Below are positions 1 through 8,486 of a DNA stretch of 53,930 nucleotides, one piece after another. Every line of letters starts with the position of its first letter. Position 1 is the first letter of the stretch. The notes beneath the pieces are model-generated. The model saw only the letters and a list, made by a program, of their open reading frames with translations. It did no database searches and was not told the DNA's origin. The position numbers were made by a program, and so were the translations under genes. Source of the stretch: Aquimarina algiphila (GTDB lineage Bacteria > Bacteroidota > Bacteroidia > Flavobacteriales > Flavobacteriaceae); contig NZ_VLNR01000082.1 in the NCBI RefSeq assembly GCF_007489275.1, positions 1 to 53,930 of the forward strand. Reading direction: 5' to 3'.

Positions 1-1
1 A

Positions 2-355
2 TATAGAGTGAAGTATTATAATATCAATAAACTCTTTGCTAAACTAAAACTAGCAAAAGCAGACGGTTCTTACCTTAAAGAAGTCGATCGAATAGAAAAA
101 CAAGATTTACTCATCTTAGACGACTTTGGCCTACAAGAACTTGATAACAATAAAAGACAAGCATTTATGGAAATTATAGAAGATAGACACGGAAAAAAAT
201 CAACCATTATAGCTTCGCAACTCCCAATAATAAGCTGGCATCAGATTATCGGAGAACAAACCATAGCAGATGCAATTTTAGATCGATTGGTACACTCTGC
301 TCACAGAGTTGAGCTTAAAGGAGAATCGATGAGAAGAAAAAGAAAAAAATCGTAG
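2..355 (+). pseudogene. istB: IS21-family helper ATPase IstB, C-terminal part (cut by window start)
   Basis: The reading frame is open to the first base of the window, so this is the C-terminal ~117 residues of a longer protein. IstB is the AAA+ ATPase that assists the IstA transposase in IS21 transposition. Visible marks are a segment like that before the Walker B motif (KLAKADGSY), the Walker B strand LLILDDFGLQ, and the sensor-like stretch STIIASQLPI followed by AILDRLVHSAHRVEL, which is highly characteristic of IstB. The C-terminus is basic (MRRKRKKS). istA would lie to the left of the window. The methyltransferase gene begins 42 bases downstream with no obvious promoter between, so the IS end may have displaced that gene's 5' region. 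The family call is firm; whether the element is intact cannot be judged here. Confidence 0.9.
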
Positions 356-397
356 TTTTAACACTGAAATAAACACGCTTTTGGGAACTGTTTTGCT

Positions 398-1210
398 ATG
401 CTCTATTTAAACAGGAATACCCGGGTCAATTTCATAGGAATCTCCAATCAACACGCCAATGACAACCGACCTTATCTAACGCAAGGCAGAGGTGGCAAAG
501 AAGCCGATTTTGCGTATGAGTCTATTTCAGAGTTCGAGAAGGCAAAAACGTATTATTTTGGTACAGGTAAAAAGACCTCAACCAATAAGTCGCAAGAAGG
601 CAACGACTATTACGCGACACCTGAACCGTTAGGCTTTAAAATGGTTGAATGGCTCAATCTCGAAGGCGGTGATTGTGCATTAGAGCCAAGCGCAGGACAT
701 GGAGCTATTGCCCGTTTCTTCCCTGAGAATACGGATAATACCTTTATTGAACCAAGCTACACGCTTTCGTCCAAACTGGCTATCAATGTACATGGCGAAG
801 TGAAGGTTGAAGATTTTGAATCCCATCATATCGTTAATAAATATGACGGTATCGCTATGAATCCGCCTTTTGGTTCCAATGGCAAGCTTGCTATGGAACA
901 TATCGAAAAAGCCGTTAAGCATCTATCTCATAAAGACGGTGCGAGAGTGATAGCAATAGTGCCTAATGGTGCAGCTATGCAAAAGCGACTCGATAAATAC
1001 CTGCTGGAAGAAAGCAGTGTGAGTATGACCCACGAAATCATATTACCATCCGTCGTATTTGAACGGGCAGGAACACGCATCACTACCAAAATCATCATAT
1101 TGCAGGAGCACGCATATATGCCTTCTCGCAATGTCATTGATCTATCTCATATTGATGACATTAATGTGTTTTTCGATGAAATTGAAACCTTAACCATTGA
1201 TGCAGATTAG
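398..1210 (+). CDS. N6-adenine DNA methyltransferase-like protein
   Basis: A 270-residue class I SAM-dependent methyltransferase. The SAM-binding motif I is EPSAGHG near residues 95-101 and the catalytic motif IV is NPPF near residue 154 (context MNPPFGSNG), the signature of N6-adenine methylases. The stretch YYATPEPLGFKMVEWL just before motif I is common in phage and plasmid methylases that have no partner endonuclease, whose usual role is to protect DNA from restriction in a new host; that role is inferred. No endonuclease gene is adjacent. The frame stays open upstream of the ATG for 10 codons back to a stop at 365, so the IS21 end may have removed an original N-terminus. A second, broken methylase lies at 29381-29926. 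Confidence 0.8.
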   Translation: MLYLNRNTRVNFIGISNQHANDNRPYLTQGRGGKEADFAYESISEFEKAKTYYFGTGKKTSTNKSQEGNDYYATPEPLGFKMVEWLNLEGGDCALEPSAGHGAIARFFPENTDNTFIEPSYTLSSKLAINVHGEVKVEDFESHHIVNKYDGIAMNPPFGSNGKLAMEHIEKAVKHLSHKDGARVIAIVPNGAAMQKRLDKYLLEESSVSMTHEIILPSVVFERAGTRITTKIIILQEHAYMPSRNVIDLSHIDDINVFFDEIETLTIDAD

Positions 1211-1346
1211 AGGAGTATAAAACAATAATAACTCCATAAATAATAGTAATTGAAGGTGAGGGGGCTTGCTTGGTTCTCTCACCTCAACTATGATACAATC
1301 AAGGTGTTTACTCCACCTTGACGATGGTGCTGGAGCAATCTGGCAC

Positions 1347-1387
1347 GGTTCGGCGAATGGCACTTGTCCATTCGCCGAACCTTTTTT
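1347..1387. terminator. Strong bidirectional terminator
   Basis: A perfect 14-bp stem (GGTTCGGCGAATGG pairing with CCATTCGCCGAACC) with a 7-base loop, followed by six T on the + strand. It sits exactly at the 3' end of the minus-strand gene at 1387-1926 and downstream of the methyltransferase, so it can end transcription from both sides. Two smaller hairpins precede it: GGTGAG/CTCACC near 1255-1284 and CAAGGTG/CCACCTTG near 1300-1320. Confidence 0.85.
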
Positions 1388-1926
1388 CATCGAGAGTGAC
1401 CGTTACCGGATTGGTTTTTATTCTTGAACGCATTTTGACGCATCTCCTCAATTTCTTGCTCTATGTCTTTGTCTTTATACTTCACATTAATTTCTGTCAC
1501 GATAGCGACTTTGGTGTTCTCCTTAGATGCTTCTTTTGTTTGAAGAGAACTTTTTTCATAGACAGAAATTGCGGCTACTTTGCGATTATCCAGATGTCGA
1601 TAGAGTTCATCCAAATCTTCCCCATAAATCGTGACTGTCGCATTGTTATAAAACAGGATAATGCCAGCATCGCGATCATAATGCTTATCACGAAGATGCA
1701 TGTAATCCATCGATTTAGTGGTATCCCCGCCATTGAGATGAATCTTGATCGAATGCGGATATTTAAACTCACCTTTACCCAGTTTAAAACAGGATTGTTC
1801 AACCATAGTAGAACGGTCAAACACCTTATTCTCAGGTTCTTTTTTTTCGTCCTGTTTGATAGGAATGACGTTCAAGCCACGCTCCCTGTCAATTCTATCC
1901 GTGAATTTTTTTGGTAATCGTTCCAT
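1387..1926 (-). CDS. Small relaxase-linked protein of unknown function
   Basis: 179 residues, not recognised. It starts 13 bases after the relaxase gene on the same strand, so the two are almost certainly co-transcribed. The N-terminus is charged (MERLPKKFTDRIDRERG). The middle (about residues 50-125) looks like an alpha/beta fold with KIHLNGGDTTKS and a segment GIILFYNNATVTIYGEDL. The C-terminal third is a charged helix, probably coiled coil (KYKDKDIEQEIEEMRQNAFK). Its location suggests an accessory role in DNA processing or relaxosome regulation, which is inference from gene order only. The terminator at 1347-1387 ends the unit. Confidence 0.75.
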   Translation of the reverse strand: MERLPKKFTDRIDRERGLNVIPIKQDEKKEPENKVFDRSTMVEQSCFKLGKGEFKYPHSIKIHLNGGDTTKSMDYMHLRDKHYDRDAGIILFYNNATVTIYGEDLDELYRHLDNRKVAAISVYEKSSLQTKEASKENTKVAIVTEINVKYKDKDIEQEIEEMRQNAFKNKNQSGNGHSR

Positions 1927-1939
1927 ATTTATATTTGTA

Positions 1940-4660
1940 TTATCGTGATAAGCCTAACTCTTTATCAGGTGGTGATTGTCTTCGTTTATAATCTTCCATA
2001 TAAGCTTTCACCTGCTTGATATATTCGGTTGCCTGACTAATAGATTGATTCCAAAAACCATTCCGTTTTTCGATTAACTCACTCGCGGCCAGTCGTTCAC
2101 TCGTTTTTCGAGCTTGTTCCAGTAATTCCTCTTTATCATTGGTGTAAACCTCAACCTTGTTTCGTCCACGACTGGCTGACACATAGAATTGCTGCAAGTT
2201 GGTTGCCTGACCAAAGGAATGTTCTGATACAGCGATAAAAACATTATCAACGGTTTGACCTTGAGAGCTATGTGAAGTGGTCACAATACCGTGATCGATA
2301 TTACCAAACTCTTTACTTAATATTTTGCCACTTGCGAGTATGAAATCACCATCGTCGGTGAGGGCTTTTATTGGTTCACGGTCATTGGTTTTGAATATCG
2401 TCTCAATACCATTAACAATACTTGCACCTCCTTTCGTAATGCGGATTGTATCATTTATCGCAAAGCCTTCTTTTTTTTCTTCATACAAATGGAAACGTGA
2501 ACCGTCCTTGACCGCCAGTTTATTCTTATTGCCATCTCGATCCGTAACCAATAAATGGTCATCGTCTTTGCCAATAATCTTCAAGCGCTCACCTTTAGTA
2601 TGACCTCGTACATTTTGGGTGAGCTGAATACCTTGCCCAATATCATAATAACGTGTGTCTTTACGTTCTGCTTCCGAGCGCCTAACCGCTTTATGAATAG
2701 TGGTTTCTACATCTTCATTTCCAATCAATCCTTTATCTCTTAATGCCTGTCTTACCTCAGCAGTCACTAAATCTTTTTCTTTATGAGTCGGGGAAACGAC
2801 AAGCGCAGTCTGTCCGCTTTCAAGGGAGGTAACATAATTCTTTGCAAGCATCTTATAGCGTTCATCATCATCTATTTCCTTAATCGCGCCAATCTTATCC
2901 AGTTGCTTAAACCCAAGATCAACCTGACCTTTACTTAACCAGCCCACAGCTTTGCGGTAAGCTAACGGTTTTTGTCTGCGGATTTCATCCAGTATAATCG
3001 GTTTGATCTTGGCTATATCTGTCAAAATTCGTTGTGCATCACCTCTGGCAACTGAGGCATGTTGCTTGGTATCACCTGCCAGAATCACCCGATAATTATA
3101 TTTCTCAGCACCGCGGAATACTTTAGCCATAAGCTGTGTACCTACCATTGCCGATTCATCCATCAATACGACTTGATTTGCAAATTGCTTTTGAAGTGCA
3201 TCACTATGGGCAAATTTTGAAACCGTAGCCGTATGTTTGATACCATCTTTTTTGAGGTTATCGGTAGCAGAATGAGTGGGTGCAATACCGATTACATTTA
3301 TATTTTCACGCTCTACATTTTTAGCAATATTCTGGAACACGGTTGATTTACCTACACCTGCTTTTCCATCCAGAATCTCAACTGCATTTTTAGAACCTAA
3401 TATCGTTAGAACTGCTGCACGTTGTCCTTTGTTAAAGTAATCTGGTATTTCCGGTTGTAAGTCTGTTAGGCGAGTATGCTTGTTTTTACCTTCTTTAGCA
3501 TAGCGGATCATATATTCTTCTTCGCGAAGAATATCCTTGGTAGTTGCCTTCATCTCCCCATATTTATCGCGACCAGTCATAACACCAAGCGGTCTATAGG
3601 CTTCCATCAGTTCCTTAACCGTAACCCTACCCAGTCCGTGATTAATCGCAGTGCGGAGCAGGCGCTTTTCATTGATGGTCGATTTAGTTTCCAGTTCGTG
3701 CTCAATGGCAAAAGTCAGCGCCTCGATTGCGGACATGGGTGGTGGATCGCTATCATCGTTGCGCAGATCATCCAAATCTTTGCGGTCAGATGTGGTTATA
3801 CGTCCATCCCAATTCGCTGCGACCACTTCAGGTGGTTTTTGCTTTTCCTTGGACTCACGAATTTTTGCACCAATTTCGCTTTTCGTTTTGGCATCGGTAA
3901 TACCTTTCTTTTTAGCGTGGGTTTCTATCTGCTTGGTACGCTCAGAAAATCGATCAATCAAATCACGAGAAAGGGCAGCCAATTCCGCACGCCCATTCTC
4001 GATATTTATGGTAAATCCTTTATCCGTCAAGCCTTTAGCCATATGATTATGAAAAATGGATTCATAGTAAGGGGCATCTTTCTTGAGCTGACCAAACTGC
4101 CCCGCCTGAAAACGATCTTTCTTGTCGAACCATGTAGTATTGAATACATAAACGTGCTGATGCAGATGAGGGGAGGGAATGCCATTTACAGGACGGCTTT
4201 TATCATGGGTAAAAGAAGCCCAAATCATATTACCTGTATTCACATCTCGCGTGGCTTTAGCCCAATGATCGCGAGTCTGCATATCCCTTTCTATCTCCTT
4301 CATCGTATCATTGACTGCCGTTAACCACACATCCTTAATATCGGCCTTAACCGATGCATCCTTACTGAACTCCATTGCCAGTGATACGGACTTGGTAGCA
4401 TTGAATGTAAAGTCATAGCCTACACGTCGCCTTTCTGAAAACCGGGGGTTGAGCTTTTCACCCGTTACCGGATTCTGGTTATAGGCAAGTGCTTTGAATT
4501 GATCGAACGTAACCTCACCCGAAAGACCAATTCGTTCGGCTGCTTTACCTCCCCATAATCCGGGGGGATTATCTCCGAAGAAATAATCCCCTTTGGTCAG
4601 GCTTTCCCTGAAATACTTAATGGCCGCCCCCGCGTTTTTACTCGGTGTGATTCGTAGCAT
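1940..4660 (-). CDS. mobF: MobF-family conjugative relaxase-helicase (TrwC/TraI type)
   Basis: 906 residues, close to TrwC (about 966) and much shorter than F-plasmid TraI. The N-terminal 300 residues form the relaxase: candidate catalytic tyrosines Y16 and Y26 near the N-terminus, GYDFTFNATKSVSLAMEF, and the metal-binding histidine triad in SPHLHQHVYVFN near residues 163-172. It nicks one strand at oriT and stays covalently attached for transfer. The C-terminal part is a RecD-like superfamily 1 helicase: Walker A GKAGVGKST near residue 431, Walker B VVLMDESAMV near 500, and the motif TTSHSSQGQT near 800 with VSASRGRNKVEVYT after it. The tail is basic (YKRRQSPPDKELGLSR). The coupling ATPase at 40565-41989 is the likely partner. 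The ATG directly follows the putative oriT region. Confidence 0.95.
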   Translation of the reverse strand: MLRITPSKNAGAAIKYFRESLTKGDYFFGDNPPGLWGGKAAERIGLSGEVTFDQFKALAYNQNPVTGEKLNPRFSERRRVGYDFTFNATKSVSLAMEFSKDASVKADIKDVWLTAVNDTMKEIERDMQTRDHWAKATRDVNTGNMIWASFTHDKSRPVNGIPSPHLHQHVYVFNTTWFDKKDRFQAGQFGQLKKDAPYYESIFHNHMAKGLTDKGFTINIENGRAELAALSRDLIDRFSERTKQIETHAKKKGITDAKTKSEIGAKIRESKEKQKPPEVVAANWDGRITTSDRKDLDDLRNDDSDPPPMSAIEALTFAIEHELETKSTINEKRLLRTAINHGLGRVTVKELMEAYRPLGVMTGRDKYGEMKATTKDILREEEYMIRYAKEGKNKHTRLTDLQPEIPDYFNKGQRAAVLTILGSKNAVEILDGKAGVGKSTVFQNIAKNVERENINVIGIAPTHSATDNLKKDGIKHTATVSKFAHSDALQKQFANQVVLMDESAMVGTQLMAKVFRGAEKYNYRVILAGDTKQHASVARGDAQRILTDIAKIKPIILDEIRRQKPLAYRKAVGWLSKGQVDLGFKQLDKIGAIKEIDDDERYKMLAKNYVTSLESGQTALVVSPTHKEKDLVTAEVRQALRDKGLIGNEDVETTIHKAVRRSEAERKDTRYYDIGQGIQLTQNVRGHTKGERLKIIGKDDDHLLVTDRDGNKNKLAVKDGSRFHLYEEKKEGFAINDTIRITKGGASIVNGIETIFKTNDREPIKALTDDGDFILASGKILSKEFGNIDHGIVTTSHSSQGQTVDNVFIAVSEHSFGQATNLQQFYVSASRGRNKVEVYTNDKEELLEQARKTSERLAASELIEKRNGFWNQSISQATEYIKQVKAYMEDYKRRQSPPDKELGLSR

Positions 4661-5003
4661 AGTTCCCCGTGTTTTACCCCTGCCTGTCCAAAAGAGGCTG
4701 CGCCGCTAAAAAGGAATCTCCGATGGATCAGACATCTCCCCTAAGCAAAGCTTGAGGGTTATAGAAAACATCACAAAACACGTGCCAGTTGTACAGATGT
4801 AATCGGGTAACATTTTGAAAATGAGGTTCAAAACACACGAATAAATCGTTGAAATAGATAGGGAAACACACTGTAAAAAAACTGTCATATTTCTGTTGAA
4901 CTTGGTTCAATCGACCTTGGTTTTTTGTCAAGAAAATTATCTACAAAAATGGTTGAGTAATCGGAACATTTTTCTTGTTCTAGGTGTAATCGGTTGATAC
5001 GGT
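4661..5003. other. Intergenic region, candidate oriT / leading region
   Basis: 343 bases between the divergent relaxase gene and the acidic-protein gene, the usual oriT position for MobF systems. The octamer GTAATCGG occurs three times (4799-4806, 4957-4964, 4986-4993), the first two followed by similar tracts (GTAACATTTT and AACATTTTTC). The region is otherwise AT-rich. I could not identify a nic site or a clear large inverted repeat, so oriT is inferred from position and the repeats. Two overlapping small open frames on the minus strand look like chance. Confidence 0.45.
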
Positions 5004-5540
5004 TTGCTCTTAAACTTTCGACCTATGAATAATCGATTTACACATTGTGTGTCCGTAAATGAAGCGACTTCGCTTCTATGCTTGTATCTGTCATCTGAAG
5101 CAGATGATAATGACAAACGAGCGCTAAATGATGAGTACGATACTTTTCTGGCTTTTGCTGGTGAAGAGGATTGGCAAGAAGAAGATCATAGCGATCCGGT
5201 TGATCTAATCGAACAAGATGCTGAAGAAATCAGTGCATTTTTTGTTAGTATGGATGATCTGGACGATGAACCTACTTGCCTTAACCTGTACAGAACTCCA
5301 GACGATGATAGTCTGGATTGGCTCGATGAGGTATGTGGTGAGGATGGTGAGCTGGATGAAGAGGCAACCTATAGTAACCCTGATAACATCGCTTTTTTAG
5401 CAATGGTTAAGGAACACAAAGAGAACTATGGTAAGTCAGATTCAGAGTTACCGGATGATGATGACCTTGGCGACTATCCTCCAGGTATGACCAGATGTGA
5501 TCTGATTCACGTTGGCGAAATCGAGCCGGATGAAGATTGA
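5004..5540 (+). CDS. Extremely acidic protein, candidate DNA mimic / anti-restriction
   Basis: 178 residues, of which about 53 are Asp or Glu against about 9 Lys or Arg, a net charge near -44. Acidic runs (MDDLDDEP, DDDSLDWLDE, GEDGELDEE, PDDDDLGDY) are spread over the whole length rather than forming one tail. Size and charge resemble anti-restriction DNA mimics such as ArdA, but I see no ArdA sequence motif, so this is analogy only. It lies next to the putative oriT, divergent from the relaxase, where leading-region genes that protect incoming DNA are often found. An alternative start is the ATG at 5025 (MNNRFTH). The gene ends in tandem terminators. Confidence 0.75.
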   Translation: MLLNFRPMNNRFTHCVSVNEATSLLCLYLSSEADDNDKRALNDEYDTFLAFAGEEDWQEEDHSDPVDLIEQDAEEISAFFVSMDDLDDEPTCLNLYRTPDDDSLDWLDEVCGEDGELDEEATYSNPDNIAFLAMVKEHKENYGKSDSELPDDDDLGDYPPGMTRCDLIHVGEIEPDED

Positions 5541-5544
5541 GTCT

Positions 5545-5598
5545 AAAGGGGAAGCAATTCCCCTTTATTAAAAAGCCTACCCATTACCGGGTATTTTT
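5545..5598 (+). terminator. Two tandem terminator hairpins
   Basis: First hairpin AAAGGGGAA/TTCCCCTTT (5545-5566), then TACCC/GGGTA (5578-5593) followed by five T. They end the acidic-protein gene. Confidence 0.75.
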
Positions 5599-5682
5599 AC
5601 AGCTAAACCATTGTTTATCAAATTTTTTACTTATATTTAAGACTCTTAATGTAACCCACATATCGTTTAAAATATAATTACC

Positions 5683-5718
5683 CCGTTTTCAAACAACAAG
5701 TTTGTAAGCGGTTTTTTT
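5683..5718 (+). terminator. Possible third terminator upstream of the membrane cluster
   Basis: Imperfect hairpin with core CAAAC/GTTTG and outer CCG/CGG pairs, followed by seven T. It insulates the next cluster from upstream transcription. The remaining bases to 5814 hold no clear promoter that I can support. Confidence 0.5.
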
Positions 5719-5814
5719 ATTGCACATTTCTGAAAATGTAAGGGAACGACTATGACTCCATAATGCTCAGAGAAAAAGCTTAAAGTAATAATTAACCTTT
5801 TAAATCATAACATT

Positions 5815-6468
5815 ATGTCAAACGTTTTTCTTGCACAGATTAAGTCTGATGACTTCGACAAAAAAGATGACAAAATTGCGGTTGTTATCAAAGAGTTTAC
5901 ACTTCTAAAAAATGCTGATTGGTTCTTACATAGGTATAGTGAACCATATATTATCTCAATGGCTATTGATCAAGGGGGTGCTAATAACCCAGCCATTGAT
6001 TTCAATATTCTACCATTTCCTAATGTGAAAAAGGGAGATATCATACAATTTGATGGTCATGGTCATCTTGTATATGGGCCAAAGAATCCAGGCGAATTTT
6101 TAGCATATTCAGTCTTATTTATGGAAAGCGACAAGGATATAAGGGATTTAGGTCAATTAATCGAGGATATAATTAAAAGCGATGCAGCGAGCATTGGAGT
6201 AAATGCCCTTCTAAGCGCTGTAACAACTTATGCTACAGCAATCAATGTATTAACACAATTAACCAGTCTACTTTCAAAAAAAATGCAGGAAAACAAGGAT
6301 GATGAACTGTTTAGACGAAATGGTACTTTACTAAGAGATGTCGATCCTCCATTTGACATTCTCCGAACTTATAAAGGGAGAAATGACTACATCGAATCTA
6401 AGGTGAGTATAATTCCATTACTACAGTCCAACGGTCTTGGTCCTTCATCAAAAATGATTAAGCTCTAG
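5815..6468 (+). CDS. Possible C2-like beta-sandwich protein, first gene of the membrane cluster
   Basis: 217 residues with no signal peptide. Residues 1-110 alternate short strands and turns (VFLAQIKSDDFDKKDD, KKGDIIQFDGHGHLVYG) and could be a C2-like beta sandwich. Residues 110-165 form a mildly hydrophobic helical stretch with an Ala/Leu/Thr pattern (GVNALLSAVTTYATAINVL) that could be membrane-active. The C-terminal part holds FRRNGTLLRDVDPPFDI. I recognise the overall style (beta sandwich then amphipathic helices) from uncharacterised bacterial proteins but cannot name a family. It is followed at 21 bases by three membrane-protein genes on the same strand, so it is probably their soluble or peripheral partner. 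A role in membrane targeting or damage is inference. Confidence 0.75.
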   Translation: MSNVFLAQIKSDDFDKKDDKIAVVIKEFTLLKNADWFLHRYSEPYIISMAIDQGGANNPAIDFNILPFPNVKKGDIIQFDGHGHLVYGPKNPGEFLAYSVLFMESDKDIRDLGQLIEDIIKSDAASIGVNALLSAVTTYATAINVLTQLTSLLSKKMQENKDDELFRRNGTLLRDVDPPFDILRTYKGRNDYIESKVSIIPLLQSNGLGPSSKMIKL

Positions 6469-6489
6469 AGTACAAAATGTATAAGTTAA

Positions 6490-6864
6490 ATGGCAGAACT
6501 GAAGTACATAGAAAAGATAGTTAAATGGTTAAAAGCACTATTTAAATGGTCATTGATATTTACTATTTTCTGTATCGTGTTAGGAGGAGGTATTTTGTTA
6601 TATGGCCTTTTGATTGGATACAATTTTGATGAACCATATGCCGATGTGATATTAAACTTTGGCGGTACTCTAATCGGAGGTATTGGCTCTTTTCCTTTAG
6701 TAAAAATGAGACACAGGCTTAAGAGGATAGATATGTTCCTATATTTTAAAAGTGTACTAGAACAAGCTATGGTTAACAACATTCAAAATGACGAAACACT
6801 TCGGATCAAGGAACTTGTTTGGAAAGCTATTGAAGAAATGTCAACAAAAACATATGAAGACTAA
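6490..6864 (+). CDS. Small membrane protein with two transmembrane helices
   Basis: 124 residues. A short N-terminal amphipathic stretch (ELKYIEKIVKWLKALFKW) leads into a first membrane helix (about residues 18-42, SLIFTIFCIVLGGGILLYG). A second hydrophobic stretch follows at about residues 50-68 (DVILNFGGTLIGGIGSF). The rest is a charged cytoplasmic tail. Not recognised. Second gene of the 5815-8060 cluster; its 3' end overlaps the next gene by 11 bases, which implies translational coupling. Confidence 0.75.
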   Translation: MAELKYIEKIVKWLKALFKWSLIFTIFCIVLGGGILLYGLLIGYNFDEPYADVILNFGGTLIGGIGSFPLVKMRHRLKRIDMFLYFKSVLEQAMVNNIQNDETLRIKELVWKAIEEMSTKTYED

Positions 6865-7576
6865 AGAAGATAAATACGAAAAATACATTAAACAAATTAA
6901 GAACGAAGACCGGTTCTCACGACGTTGGTTTATCATTTTTGCCATCTTAATAGTTAGCCTATCAGCATTTTTTGCTATAAAATCAAGTAATGCAATAGAG
7001 AAAAAAAATGAAACAATTACGGAGCAAACCACAGAAATTAAAACAAGAGAAGATTTGTTACTGGTTAAAGATAGTGTCTTTAAGGTTTTAAAAGGCGATG
7101 TTGAAACAATTAAAGAGAAAGTTGACACTACTAAATTGGATAGTACAGCACTTAAGGCCTTCAAAAATGTGTATGAAAATTTGATTACATACTCGGATAA
7201 TTCAACGACTGTTGTTCGATATTACAAACGAAAAAAAGATGATCCTAAAATTGAAAAAACTATTCAAAGGATGAACTTTTATCTAAATGAACGCCCTGTT
7301 GAAGATGATGATGGTGAAATAAAAGTAAATTCGATCTGGTATGGAGATTCTGTTGATATTAATAAAGTAAGAGCACTAGCAACAGAGCTAATTAAAACGA
7401 ACAACGATTTCAAATTCATAAAAAATTTCAAACTCGGCAGGGGCTACGAATGGAAGGTGAAAGCTATTGAAATTGGTTATGAAGAGAATTTGGATGATCT
7501 ACCGACTATAACAAATGAAAATGATATAGAGAAATGGATTGGTTTTAATAACGAAGCTTTATTAGAATTTAACTAA
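6854..7576 (+). CDS. Membrane-anchored coiled-coil protein with a LytR_C-like terminal domain
   Basis: The frame is open further upstream (an ATG at 6788), but the start at 6854 (MKTKEDKYEKYIK), overlapping the previous stop by 11 bases, is more likely; it gives 240 residues. A single membrane helix lies at about residues 25-45 (WFIIFAILIVSLSAFFAI). A predicted coiled coil follows (EKKNETITEQTTEIKTREDL). The C-terminal ~120 residues contain VVRYYKRKKDD and NSIWYGDSVDINKVRALA, resembling a LytR C-terminal-like alpha/beta domain seen in other bacterial membrane proteins; this is recalled by eye. The domain would face outside if the N-terminus is cytoplasmic. Function unknown; probably forms a complex with the proteins on either side. 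Confidence 0.75.
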   Translation: MKTKEDKYEKYIKQIKNEDRFSRRWFIIFAILIVSLSAFFAIKSSNAIEKKNETITEQTTEIKTREDLLLVKDSVFKVLKGDVETIKEKVDTTKLDSTALKAFKNVYENLITYSDNSTTVVRYYKRKKDDPKIEKTIQRMNFYLNERPVEDDDGEIKVNSIWYGDSVDINKVRALATELIKTNNDFKFIKNFKLGRGYEWKVKAIEIGYEENLDDLPTITNENDIEKWIGFNNEALLEFN

Positions 7577-7586
7577 AATTGCTTAA

Positions 7587-8060
7587 ATGATGAATGATGA
7601 TAAGCTTCGCTTAGACTTGATTGAAAAGGAATACTTCCATCTTCAGACTGAAATTGAAAAATTTGACGATAAATCATTAACGATTAAAACTTGGAGTGTT
7701 TCGCTTGTCACTGCAATAGTTGGATCTGATATATTAGCAGAAAATACAAATCATTACCTTATATTATTCGCTTCATTTGCCAGTATAATGTTCTGGATAA
7801 TAGAGGCATCCTGGAAGGCGTTTCAATCTGCATACTATTGCAGAATTAAAGTGATTGAAAAATTTATGAGGGAGAAAGATTTTAAAATTGAACCATTGCA
7901 AATTGCAACCTCTTGGAGTAAGTCGCATAAAAAAATAAATTTCAAGAAGTTTATGAGCATAATGTTTTGGAGACAAGTGATGATTCCTCATGGAATGATG
8001 TCAATTATACTATTGATTCTATATCTAATAATTTCCATAATTAACATTATGTATTTTTAG
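7587..8060 (+). CDS. Three-helix small membrane protein
   Basis: 157 residues. A charged N-terminal helix (DKLRLDLIEKEYFHLQTEIE) is followed by two close hydrophobic segments (about residues 31-73) and a third near the C-terminus (MSIILLILYLIISIINIMYF). The pattern EKEYFHL, then FDDKSLTIKTWSV, then FWIIEASWKAFQSAYY is one I recall from a widespread family of uncharacterised three-helix membrane proteins in Gram-negative bacteria; no function is known to me. It lies 10 bases after the previous gene and closes the cluster. Confidence 0.75.
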   Translation: MMNDDKLRLDLIEKEYFHLQTEIEKFDDKSLTIKTWSVSLVTAIVGSDILAENTNHYLILFASFASIMFWIIEASWKAFQSAYYCRIKVIEKFMREKDFKIEPLQIATSWSKSHKKINFKKFMSIMFWRQVMIPHGMMSIILLILYLIISIINIMYF

Positions 8061-8105
8061 TCAACTCATTGATATATAAGGGTAAATATTCCCTATTTAA
8101 CGAAT

Positions 8106-8486
8106 TCATGCTTTAATGGTATTGATGAGATCGTACTTCAGAATCTGCGTATCTCTGGTGACAAATGTGACATCTTCTACATGCGCTTGTGCTATTTGTA
8201 TTCTATCAAACGGATCAGTATGAATCTCAGGTAACTCTAATAAAGCATTTGCGTGAGAATAATTGATATCTAACGGTATAAATCGATTGGATTCGACGTA
8301 TGATAATATGTTCTCTGGTGCTTCCAATTTATTATTTGCCATCTTGATATTAATTTCCCAAGCGACTGCTGTGCTGACATAAATAGTGTTACTGTTGTCT
8401 TCAATCGCTTGAAATGCTGCTTTAGATAGATGTTCTGGCTTTTGAACCCACCACAAGAACACATGGGTATCTATCAAATAGATCAT
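8106..8486 (-). CDS. vapC: PIN-domain toxin (VapC-type ribonuclease)
   Basis: 126 residues, the normal length for a PIN toxin. The acidic metal-binding residues are in place: Asp in LIDTHVFLWW at the N-terminus, Glu in AWEINIK, Asp in HTDPFDRIQIAQA and Asp in FVTRDTQIL. The PFDR signature belongs to the VapC subgroup paired with Phd-type antitoxins. These toxins are RNases released when the labile antitoxin is degraded. The start overlaps the antitoxin stop by 4 bases, so the pair is translationally coupled. It probably stabilises the plasmid after division. Confidence 0.92.
   Translation of the reverse strand: MIYLIDTHVFLWWVQKPEHLSKAAFQAIEDNSNTIYVSTAVAWEINIKMANNKLEAPENILSYVESNRFIPLDINYSHANALLELPEIHTDPFDRIQIAQAHVEDVTFVTRDTQILKYDLINTIKA

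Noticed and set aside
1318..1917. 199-codon open frame on the + strand
   Set aside because: Antisense to the relaxase-linked gene at 1387-1926, starts inside a hairpin region and crosses the terminator at 1347-1387.
3476..4324. 282-codon open frame on the + strand inside the relaxase gene
   Set aside because: Antisense to a well-supported MobF relaxase; hydrophobic and Cys/His-rich composition expected of a reverse-frame shadow.
4706..4931. Two small open frames on the minus strand upstream of the relaxase
   Set aside because: Overlap each other in different frames, no ribosome binding site or recognisable sequence; lie in the candidate oriT.
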